From assembly GCA_965248235.1 (NCBI GenBank), contig CBDFIU010000004.1:1612001-1676000 (forward strand): 64,000 nt of DNA, read 5' to 3'. This document shows, piece after piece, positions 53,094-60,811 of this stretch (positions within the stretch are counted from its first letter, which is position 1; the number at the start of each line of letters is the position of its first letter). Under the pieces are notes generated by a model. It saw only the letters and a list, made by a program, of their open reading frames with translations, did not search any database and was not told the DNA's origin. A program made the translations under genes and the position numbers. This stretch comes from UBA6623 sp965248235. GTDB lineage: Bacteria > Acidobacteriota > Terriglobia > Bryobacterales > UBA6623.

Positions 53094-54599
53094 TACCCTT
53101 CCAGAGCGGCTGCCCAGCGCGGTAGTTCAAGCTGCCGCTTGGGCCGGCGGCTGACGACGGGCGGGGTCATACAGGGTTCCCTGACGAAGCATGGCGCACA
53201 GCACGGCCAGAAGTCGGTCCGCAAGACCGCGCAACGCGCGCCCGTGAGAATGCCCTCGGCTGCGCAACTGATGGTAATGGTGACGACTGTGGGGGTCGTG
53301 TTGGATGCTCACTCTCGCCCAATGGTAGAGCGCGTTGCGTAAACGGTCATTGCAGCCGCGACGCATCAAGACGGCGATCTTTTTGCCACTGCGGCGCGTG
53401 ATCGGGGCGCTGCCGCAGTAGGCTCGAAGAGCGGGGTAGTCTCGATGGGCGAGAGCCTGTGAGGCCTCGGCCAGCATCGTGGCGGCGACGACACGTCCGA
53501 CCCCGGGCAAGGAGAGGATGATCTCGACGTCGCGATGCTGGTGAGGATCCTCGTCGTCCTCGGACGGGGAAGCGAGTTGCTCCAGCAGGGTTTGGAGGCG
53601 CCTGGCCAGCTCGGTTCGCTGCTGGGCGATGAGTCGCAGATGAGGAATGAGTAGAAGAGCGTGTTCGCTCGCTGCGTCGGCCGTTCCGGCAGCAAGTTGG
53701 AATCCCGGCGCTCGCAGTTCGTTGACGATGTCGGCCGATTGGAGCCGGCGAATGCGGTGGGCGCGAAGCAACTTTTCGATTCGTGCCGGTTTCAGTCGAC
53801 GAGCCTTTGCGGGGCTGGGAGCCAGTTCCAGCAGGGCCCAGAGCCAAGCTTCGTTGGCGGCTGGGGACAAGCGCAAAAGCTGCGGGTAGTAGCGATAGAG
53901 TTGCTCGCGAAGTTGGCAGCTGTTGCGGTTGAAGCTGCTACGCAACTCATCGTCGAGACGAGTGAGGTCGCGCAGGCGCATCACGAGCGGGTCGTCGACC
54001 TCGATGGCATGGAAGCAATGCGGGTCGGTTCGCAGCGAGCAAGCCAAGACGAAAGCGTCACGGCGGTCGTCTTTGGCGCCGGCCGGGAAATGCCGGTCTC
54101 GGAAACGATCGAGTTGTTTCGGGTTAAGGAAGAAAGCCGAGAATCCCCGTTCGAGCAGCGTTTCGACCAACGCGCCACGCGGGACTTCGATCGCGACCGC
54201 GATGGAAGCCGGCGGGCAGCCGGTCAACTCGAGCAGTTGATTGAGGAACTCGCCGACCGCCGAACCGGAATGAACGACGGTGCGTTCGTGAACGATCTCG
54301 CCCTGGGTGTCGAGCAGACAGATTTGATGGGCCTCGGTGGCCCAGTCGATACCGACGAAGAATTGAAATGCAGATGCAGACAAGACAGACTCCTTTCGCC
54401 AGCCGCCGCAACCAACGGCACCCCTGTACTGGCGCTCGAACAAACGGCGCGAACTCCCCACTGGGCTTTCGGTTGCGGACCACACCGGGAGGGCGCAAGT
54501 CCCCCCCAGGCGTTCGATCACGCAGGGGGCGAAGGGCGCTCCTCTCGGGTGGCCGGTCTTCTATGAACTACCGCGCTGGGCAGCCACTCTGGAAGGGTA
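53094..54599 (-). mobile_element. IS110-type insertion sequence with 36 bp terminal inverted repeats
   Basis: The stretch 53094-53129 (TACCCTTCCAGAGCGGCTGC...) is repeated inverted at 54564-54599 with a single mismatch. It encloses one DEDD transposase on the minus strand. IS110 elements normally lack such ends, while the IS1111 subgroup has short subterminal repeats, so these are unusually long. The 180 bases between the transposase start (54383) and the right repeat are non-coding and could hold a bridge-type RNA. Confidence 0.82.
53127..54383 (-). CDS. IS110-family transposase
   Basis: 418 residues from TTG 54383, with AAAGGAG six bases upstream. An N-terminal DEDD RuvC-like domain (FFVGIDWATEAHQICLLD, AVAIEVPRG, KDDRRDAFVLA) and a C-terminal Transposase_20 domain (LSLPGVGRVVAATMLAEA, YCGSAPITRRSGKKI, LRNALYHWARVSIQHD) are visible. 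The stop overlaps the left inverted repeat. Frame intact. Confidence 0.93.
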   Translation of the reverse strand: MSASAFQFFVGIDWATEAHQICLLDTQGEIVHERTVVHSGSAVGEFLNQLLELTGCPPASIAVAIEVPRGALVETLLERGFSAFFLNPKQLDRFRDRHFPAGAKDDRRDAFVLACSLRTDPHCFHAIEVDDPLVMRLRDLTRLDDELRSSFNRNSCQLREQLYRYYPQLLRLSPAANEAWLWALLELAPSPAKARRLKPARIEKLLRAHRIRRLQSADIVNELRAPGFQLAAGTADAASEHALLLIPHLRLIAQQRTELARRLQTLLEQLASPSEDDEDPHQHRDVEIILSLPGVGRVVAATMLAEASQALAHRDYPALRAYCGSAPITRRSGKKIAVLMRRGCNDRLRNALYHWARVSIQHDPHSRHHYHQLRSRGHSHGRALRGLADRLLAVLCAMLRQGTLYDPARRQPPAQAAA

Positions 54600-54782
54600 C
54601 AGGGGGTAGGAGAGTGGATTGGGGGGGCTGGGCTTGGGTTGGGGCGGGGTTGAGGCGGGGTTGAGGGGTTTTTGGGCGGGGGATTGATTGGATTTGGTTT
54701 TTTGGGGTTTTTTTCGAAGATTTGGATGGAGGTGTGGCGTTTGGGTGGGGGTTGTTGGTTGTTGTGGAGCCGCGTTTGGCGG
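54600..54782. other. G/T-rich skewed segment, right of the IS110-type element
   Basis: Low-complexity stretch with many G-runs (GGGGGGG, GGGTTGGGG). No gene or hairpin seen. Same composition as 52900-53093. Confidence 0.5.
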
Positions 54783-55634
54783 CTAACGTAGGGGTGGCGG
54801 GGCTTTCGCGGGGTTGGTGACGGGGGTGGTTGTGGGGGCCGAGTGGCTGGTTCGGACGCGGTGGGCGGTGGGAGCGGGGTCTTGGGATGTTTCGGGTCCG
54901 CTGGTTTCCGTATGGTCTTGGGGGGTCGTCGGATACCGCTTGCTTACGCGCGCGGCTCGGTTTGGGACGGCGTGCTCTTCGACGGCGCGGTCTGGGACGG
55001 CGCGGTCCGAGGCTAGGCGGTTGATGACTTCGGGGTTGGCGGGGACGTAGCGGTGCTGTAGCTCGGGTGGGGCGGTGGGGTCGTAGACGTCGAAGCCGTA
55101 ATCGCCTTTGTTGCGGGCCTCGCGGGCCTGGCGGGATTTTTGATCGCCTTGGCGAATGTCGGTGAGTAGTTCGACGGCGCGGTAGAAACGGCGGGTGAGA
55201 TGTCCGTCATAGCGGGAGAGTTGGACGACGGAGTTGGTGTTGCCGATCATGGCTGCGCCGAGCAGCTTGGTGTGGCCTTGGCGGTCGAGCTTGATGTCGG
55301 CGGTCGAACTGGCGGTTGTGGCGGCGGGCGTGGTTGATGTTGGCGGTGATGATGGCGGTCTCGATGCGGGAGAGGCGCTGCATGCGCCAAGAGGCGTCGG
55401 TGATTTGGCGGCAGATTTCGCGTTCGAGAGGATTGCGGGGGGAAACCCAGTCTTCGAGGGCGGTGAGTTGGCAGTCGAAGTCGGCGGGGTCTTCGCCGGG
55501 CAGGACGGCGTCTTGGGAGAGCAGGCCGTGCTTGAGAGCGTTTTTGGGCGAGCGGGTCTTGCCGGCGGCGGTGCGGGGTCCAGTGGAACTTTTGGCGTTT
55601 TCGCGATTGGCGCGGATTGGTTATTGGTGGCCAT
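54783..55634 (-). pseudogene. Acidobacteriota-type conserved protein (NALKHGL family), two frameshifts
   Basis: Starts MATNNQ at ATG 55634. Shifting frame near 55612 gives IRANRENAKSSTGPRTAAGK, then TRSPKNALKHGLLSQDAV and LPGEDPADFDCQLTALEDWV, then PLEREICRQITDASWRMQRL: the characteristic ~100-residue N-terminus of a multicopy family in Acidobacteriota whose function is unknown. Near 55320 the frame returns to the first, with LSRYDGHLTRRFYRAVELL, the C-terminal motif of the same family. The two shifts compensate, so the first frame stays open to 54783 but encodes a nonsense Pro/Ser/Thr-rich N-terminus. The tail (SDRAVPDRAVEEHAVPN) is low-complexity. Confidence 0.75.
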
Positions 55635-55912
55635 GGCTTCCTCGTTACCAGGATACGGCAGGGGGGGAAGGGGTAACGGGGGGTTGGATTTTCTAAGTTG
55701 TTGGGAATACAGGGGAAATATTTTTGATTCTTACGTGATGGAATTGCGTGTCGCATTCCGTGTCGCCGAATTACGTGTCGCCGATTTACGTGAACCGTTA
55801 GCCGTGCGCCGTTGGCCGTGAGCCGGGTTGAAGAGGGGACCGGCCGGGGGCGGCCGGTCTTTGAGCTTGAGGAGGTTTGGTTGGCGGGTTTGCCGCCCTG
55901 AAGGAGGGTCTA
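55635..55912. repeat. Short tandem CGTGTCGCC-type repeat in a gene-free stretch
   Basis: At 55745-55825 imperfect 13-15 base units (CGTGTCGC, CGTGTCGCCGA, CGTGTCGCCGAT, then GCCGTGCGCCGTTGGCCGTG) are arrayed in tandem. The rest of the 657 bp gap to 56291 holds repeat A4; nothing else is recognised. Confidence 0.5.
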
Positions 55913-56094
55913 GTGCCACGACCGCGTGAAAAAGTTTGTTTGGTTCGAAAGCACAATTCTTGAGTGACCGCATCGCGTGGGGAAAAAATGGGGGACAGTC
56001 CACTTCGCGCCAGGAGAAATTCTTGATTTGGTGGAACTTATTCGGTTGGCGCTCGGTGCAGTCCCCAATTTTTCACAGCCCCGTGGCGATGCGG
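55913..56094. repeat. Dispersed repeat family A, copy A4 (extended, uninterrupted)
   Basis: Reverse orientation to A2: CTAGTGCCACGACCGCGTGA, AAGTTTGTTTGGTTCG, TTCTTGAGTGACCGCATCGC, then GGGGGACAGTCC...GACTGTCC-type core ending TTTTTCACAGCCCC and GCGATGCGGCT. It preserves the sequence that IS1595 copy 2 interrupts in A2. Confidence 0.8.
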
Positions 56095-56291
56095 CTCTGG
56101 TTGGCTGTGGTTTCCTTCGTCATGGCGGATCGAAGCCTTCTTAACAAGGTCGGGGAAAGGTGTCTTTTCACGTGGTCTGAGTTTCGGAGCCCAGAGCGCG
56201 AGCAACGGGCCAACTCCTAATCTCCTCCAAAACCGCTCCCGCCCAAAAACAAGCGGAACCGCGAATACAAACCGGCCCGACCGGCCGGCCT

Positions 56292-58331
56292 CTACTCGTC
56301 GGGGGGCGCGCCCAGGTGGGCGAGCATTTGGCGGGTCTTTTCGGCGTTGGGGTCTTCGATCTCTTCGTAAATCGCCAGGGCGGTGCGGGCATCGGCGATT
56401 GCCTCTTCGCGACGTCCCAAGTCGTCAAGCGCGGTCGCGCGATTGTGAAGGGCATCGCCCTCGCCGCGGCGGTCGCCGGTCTCGCGAGCGATGGCGAGAT
56501 GCTGCTCGTAGTACTCGATCGCCTTGCGCGTCTCCCCTAATTCGCGATAGGCGACGCCCAGGTTCCCCAGCGTCGCGCCCTCGCCGCGGCGGTCGCCGGT
56601 CTCGCGGGCGATGTCGAGATGCTGCTCGTAGTAGTCGATCGCCTTGCGCGTCTCCCCTAAAGCGCTATAGGCGGCGCCCAGGTTCCCCAGCGCAGTGCCC
56701 TCGCCGCGGCGGTCGCCGGTCTCGCGGGCGATGGCGAGATACTGCTCGTAGTACTCGATCGCCTTGCGCGGCTTCCCTAAATCGCCATAGGCGAGGCCCA
56801 GGTTCCCCAGCGCCATGCCTTCCTGTTTCGGTTCCCCAGTTTGTGCGCGGCTTGGGTGGAGGTTTCGAGCCAGGCGATTTGGTCGCGGGCATGCAGCCGG
56901 AGGTTGAGGATGTGGGCGGCCCGAAGAGGATACTCTTGTGCGAGTAGCGCCGCTTGGTCATCATCTTCCGCGTGCGCGGCGGCCCAGGCTTGCCCGGCTT
57001 CGATGCGCGTCCGTTCGCGATCGAACAATCGCAACCCGTCAAGGACGCCTTCGTCGCCTTCGTCGCCTTCGAGGTAGCGATCGTGGGCCGCGCCCGCTAC
57101 GTGCAGAAAACGCCCTGCGTGGCGCTTCGCCGCAGCGTACTCGTTTTCCTGCGTCAAGCCCTCGCGGGCCAAGTCGCGAAACAAGTCGTGCAGCCGAAAG
57201 CGCTCTTCCTTCTCGTCGAAGAGAACCAGGTTGCGGCTGACCAGGACCTCCAGCTCCTCGCCGTCGAGTTCCCCGATGGCCTCCGCGGCCGGGCGATCGA
57301 ACGGCGCGGGGAACACCGCCAGCGAGCGCCATTTCTCGACCAGTTCGGCTTGGTCATGCCCGAGCGCCTCGACGCTCTCCGCCAAGACGGCCATGACCTC
57401 GCGGCCCAGATAGCGCAAGTCTCCGCGATCGCGCTTAAGCTTCTCGATATAGGCCGGGGTTGACAGAGCCTTCGATCCGGCCATGCGCTCGCCGGCCGCC
57501 CGCAACGCCAACGGCAGGTAGCCGCACAACTCGGCCAGGCGGGCGATCTCGTCGTCGGTCGCGCGGTCGTCGCCCACATTCTTCCGCAGCAGCTTGGCGG
57601 CCTCGTCTGGGGAAAGCTGGTCGAGATCGACGGGCTCGACGCCGGGCAAGGGGATCGACTGCCGCGAGGTAATTAGCATCGCCGAGGGCGGCTTAGGCGC
57701 CAGCGAGGCGACCTGGGCGCTGTCTTTCGCGTTGTCGGCCAAGATCAGCACTCGCCGCCCGGCAAGCAGGCCTTGATAGATCCCGGCGAGATGTTGGTCG
57801 TTGTCGGGGAGCTTTTGGTTCGGGATGAGAGCGAGCAGCACGTCGCGCATGGCCTCGGCGGGGGTGGTGCGTTTGGCGTCGAGGCCGCGCAGGTTGATTT
57901 GGACTTGTCCGTCGGGGTAGTGATCGCGGACCTCTCGGGCGACGTAGTAGGCCAGCTCGGTCTTGCCGACGCCGCCTTGTCCGCCGATGGCGCTAATGGC
58001 CGCGCCGCGTTGCTCTTTTAAGCACGCCGTGATTTTCTCGATATCGGCGGCGCGGCCTACGAAGTCGGGTACTGGGTTGGGGAGTTGGGGGACAAGACCC
58101 GCGGAGCCGGCTGGGACCGCTACGTCGGCGGCCGCGGGGACCGGCGGTAGTGCCGGAATCGGCGTGGGATCGTCCTTCTCTTTTAGAAACTTTCGGAGAA
58201 AAGGAAAGACCTTGAGCCAAAATGCCCTTCCTCCCTCTTTCAGGAGCTCATCCCCACCTCTCACTAGCGCGTAGAGAACCCCGACAACGATCAGGTAGCC
58301 AATCCATTTGACAATTTCGTTCAGAGTTAGA
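56292..58331 (-). pseudogene. Membrane-anchored STAND NTPase with C-terminal TPRs, one frameshift, 5' end at an IS fragment
   Basis: N-terminal helix (EIVKWIGYLIVVGVLYALV), then an NB-ARC-type STAND module: sensor region PDFVGRAADIEKI, Walker A GGQGGVGKT, Walker-B-like RVLILADN, ITSRQ and GYLPLALRAAG, a winged-helix region (RFRLHDLFRDLAREGL) and C-terminal TPRs of 40 residues. Such proteins act as ligand sensors and include anti-phage Avs-like and regulatory members. Near 56835-56845 a one-base shift separates KLGN from PKQEGMALGNLGLAYGDLG. There is no ATG before the helix: the start is cut by the IS1595 end at 58332, or begins at a downstream GTG. Function is inferred by fold only. Confidence 0.8.
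56461..56820. repeat. Three near-identical 120 bp tandem units inside the STAND-TPR gene
   Basis: Exact 120-base period (56461, 56581, 56701): each unit begins TCGCCGCGGCGGTCGCCGGT and encodes one 40-residue TPR (AIEYYEQHLAIARETGDRRG). Few differences between units show recent amplification. Confidence 0.9.
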
Positions 58332-58369
58332 TGGGTATTTACTTGACTCAGGTGACCACAAGATGTAGG
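58332..58369 (+). mobile_element. Solo left end of the IS1595-type element (38 bp)
   Basis: TGGGTATTTACTTGACTC to GATGTAGG matches the first 38 bases of copies 1-3 exactly, then diverges. No transposase or right end. Its junction lies at the 5' end of the STAND gene. Confidence 0.88.
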
Positions 58370-58475
58370 TTCGATCGGCTTCCAGATCGAGGGACCCCGC
58401 GAGGCCCCGTTCAAGGATCTCCAACTTCGCCCGCTCGGGAAGGTTCACTGGCCCACCAGTCCTCCCGCCGGTGAC

Positions 58476-59140
58476 TTGAAAGAACAATCCGTCGACGAAT
58501 GGAAGGCCGAAAATCCACCGTTTGAACGACTCACCGAGGATACGTGGGCCCGGGAGACTAAACAACTACGGGAGATGGCGCGTAACCCCCAAGGATTCCG
58601 GCCCTTATTTCAGGGAGACGCTTCGGACCAATGGCGAGAGTCGAACAGCTTCTGGTCGGTCAAGGACGGCGAAATCAGTGGCACCTCAGCTAACAATTCC
58701 TTTTGACGAAAAAGGATTATTCGGATTTCATTCTGAGGACGAGGGTTCGCATGAGGCCCGAGACGGGGAATTCGGGGATCCAGATTCGCAGCCATATTTC
58801 GGCGACGGGCATGGAAGGGTACCAAATTGACATGGCCGTCTTCGACACCGGAAGCAACCGTCTTCCCTGGTGGGGACAGATCTACGGCGAAGAACTGAAC
58901 CGAGGCTTCCTGTTCGGAATCGACGACCCCCGGAAACGTCTCGAACTCGTTAGGCACGGCGACTGGAACGACGTCGTGATCATCTGCAAAGGGAACCACC
59001 TGATTGTCGAGATCAACGGCGAAGTGACCGCCGATCTCGTCGACTACTACGGGGACGACACCGGCCAAATCGGTTTCCAGCTCCACGTCGGCCCGCAGAT
59101 GACAGTCGAGTTCCGGGACGTGCTGATTCAGGAGCTCTAA
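58476..59140 (+). pseudogene. DUF1080 (3-keto-disaccharide hydrolase-like) domain, frameshifted
   Basis: First frame: GFRPLFQGDASDQWRESNSFWSVKDGEISGTSANNSF; then at a run of four T (58701-58704) the sense moves to TKKDYSDFILRTRVRM, NSGIQIRSH, GYQIDM and a concanavalin-like end (IGFQLHVGPQMTVEFRDVLI). One extra T would join them as NSF-LTKKDYSDF. DUF1080 domains are usually exported glycan-acting proteins; no signal peptide is seen and the first codon is TTG 58476, so the 5' end may also be lost. The homopolymer indel may be a read error. Confidence 0.82.
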
Positions 59141-59348
59141 TTCGCCCGGCGTCTGCTCGTTTTTTGGTTCAAACCGTTCCGGCGCTTATGCGCGCGACCT
59201 TCCCACCGCGAGCCCGGCGAGCCGAAGAAAGCGGATCGTAGCGTGGACACGCTGAAACCACGCAGTCAATCGTCGCCGCCCGCCGTCAACTTGACAGTGC
59301 CGCTGAGCTTGATAGTCGGACCGGAGATCGTTTTGCCAATCCCCTACG

Positions 59349-59651
59349 CTACTTGTCAAGTAAGCGGACAGCACCCGACGCGCCATTGACGTAGATTTGT
59401 GCTCCGTCAGGGATGCGGCTCAGGTCAGCCTTCACATGTCCGACAACCGGCACGCCGCACTCCCGTGCTACCTGTGAAAGATGGTGCGAGGGCCGGCCGG
59501 GGGAGACGATACCCCGGACCAGTGTCAACAACGAGTGCCATTCGGAATAGCAGAAAGCATGGTCGTGTGGAAACACGAAGATGTGTTCGTCCGTCAGTGA
59601 GTCGAGCAGGGCCGGATCCCAAAGGTCCGCGACCTGCCGCACGATTCCGCG
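59349..59651 (-). pseudogene. PEP-utilising swivel-domain remnant cut by IS3
   Basis: About 100 C-terminal residues (LLTLVRGIVSPGRPSHHLSQ, then ARECGVPVVGHVKADLSRIP and DGAQIYVNGASGAVRLL) match the mobile phosphohistidine domain of PEP synthase/PPDK-type enzymes. The sequence upstream is the left end of an IS3 element at 59652. The rest of the gene is absent; the His-containing SHH is near the expected position. Confidence 0.7.
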
Positions 59652-59740
59652 TGACCTTGCCCCCGAAAACTGGACCATGGTAAATGAGAGGAGCCCGGCG
59701 GCTTCGCCGCCGGGGGCGGGGCCGGTGGAAAGGAGCAAGA

Positions 59741-60007
59741 ATGCAAGGCAAACGACACAGCGAAGAACAAATCATTGGCGTCTTGAAGCAAGCCCAGGCC
59801 GGCGTCAAGACGGCCGAGATCTGCCGTCAACACGGCATCAGCGAGCAGACCTTTTACCGTTGGAAAGCCAAGTACGGCGGGCTCGAACTCTCCGAGGCCA
59901 AGAGACTGCGGCAACTCGAAGACGAGAACCGCAAACTCAAACAACTGGTCGCCGACCTCAGCCTCGACAAACAAGCGCTCCAGGACGTGTTGTCAAAAAA
60001 CTTCTAG
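59741..60007 (+). CDS. IS3-family OrfA
   Basis: 88 residues from ATG 59741, with GGAGC upstream. HTH_Tnp_1 domain (RHSEEQIIGVLKQAQAGVKT, then AEICRQHGISEQTFYRWKAK) and a leucine zipper (RQLEDENRKLKQLVADLSLD). Ends at TAG 60007 immediately after the slippery A-AAA-AAC at 59995-60001, the standard signal for -1 frameshifting into orfB. Confidence 0.92.
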   Translation: MQGKRHSEEQIIGVLKQAQAGVKTAEICRQHGISEQTFYRWKAKYGGLELSEAKRLRQLEDENRKLKQLVADLSLDKQALQDVLSKNF

Positions 60008-60672
60008 AGCCCCAGGCACGGCGTGACGCGGTGAACCACCTGATCGAACACCATCACCGCGGTGAACGCAAAGCCTGCGGGCTGATCCGACTGGCGCGCT
60101 CGACCAAGCGTTATCAGGCGCGGCCTCGCACCGACGAGCAAGCCCTGCGGAAGCGCTTACGCGAGTTGGCCGCCGAGAGGCCGCGCTTCGGCTATCGGCG
60201 CCTGACGGCGTTATTGCGGCGCGAAGGCCGCTCGGTCAACCCCAAGCGGGTGCATCGACTTTACCGCGAAGAAGGGTTGGCGCTCGGTCGTAAAACCCGC
60301 CGTAAGCTGCGTCGCGCCGGCACGCCCTCGGCCGCGCCCCAACGCGTCAACCAGCGTTGGTCGATGGATTTCGTCAGCGACGGGTTGGCCTCGGGGCGCT
60401 CGTTTCGCAACTTAACCCTGGTCGACGAGTTCACGTGAGAATGCCTGGCGATCGAAGTTGACACGTCGTTGGGAGGCGCAAGGGTGCGACGGGTGTTGGA
60501 ACGCGTGGCCGCCGAACGCGGCCGTCCGGAGGCGATCTTGAGCGACAACGGACCGGAGTTTCAATCGCGGGCCGTGGAGGCTTGGGCGCTGGAAGCGAAG
60601 GTGCGCCGGGACTTCATCGAGCCGGGTAAACCCGTACAGAACGCTTTTATTGAAAGCTTCAACGGACGCTTC
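59996..60672 (+). pseudogene. IS3-family OrfB integrase core, internal TGA and truncation
   Basis: The -1 frame reads KKLLEPQARRDAVNHLIEHH, RPRFGYRRLTALLRREG and QRWSMDFVSDGL (first Asp). An in-frame TGA at 60436-60438 stands where CGA (Arg) is expected in TLVDEFTRECLAIEVD. The same frame continues with LSDNGPEF (second Asp) and NAFIESFNG (Glu), then is cut. Two independent inactivating events. Confidence 0.88.
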
Positions 60673-60811
60673 CCCCCTGCCTCAAAATCTTTCCAAAACG
60701 ATGCGATTAGGCACGATAACGTACACATTGACGGCCATGTTCCTACCCCAGGAAATCGCACGACCTCATCCCTTTTAGCCCGCGGAGACGAAAAACAGTG
60801 GGGAGCGCCTA

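Larger units (their letters stand above)
59652..60672 (+). mobile_element. IS3-family (IS407-like) element, right end missing
   Basis: Left end TGACCTTGCCCCCGAAAACT at 59652, followed by orfA and orfB with a programmed-frameshift signal. The expected right end, a reverse complement ending in TCA, is not found. At 60672, within orfB after ESFNGRF, the sequence switches to unrelated DNA. Confidence 0.82.

Noticed and set aside
55245..55756. A 169-codon Arg/Pro-rich minus-strand frame
   Set aside because: Third-frame shadow of the NALKHGL-family gene.
7420..56094. Families A-C as a CRISPR array
   Set aside because: Copies are scattered singly over 50 kb, 60-250 bp long, in both orientations and without regular spacers or cas genes.
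58370..58565. A small minus-strand frame (MFSLPGPRILGESFKRW) beyond the IS end
   Set aside because: Antisense to the start of the DUF1080 gene and runs into the IS fragment; no support as the missing N-terminus of the STAND gene.
1825..60438. Stop-codon recoding to explain TAG, TAA and TGA interruptions
   Set aside because: All three stops occur once each inside genes while also ending normal genes, so no single recoding fits; no SECIS- or PYLIS-like structure or Sec/Pyl gene is seen.
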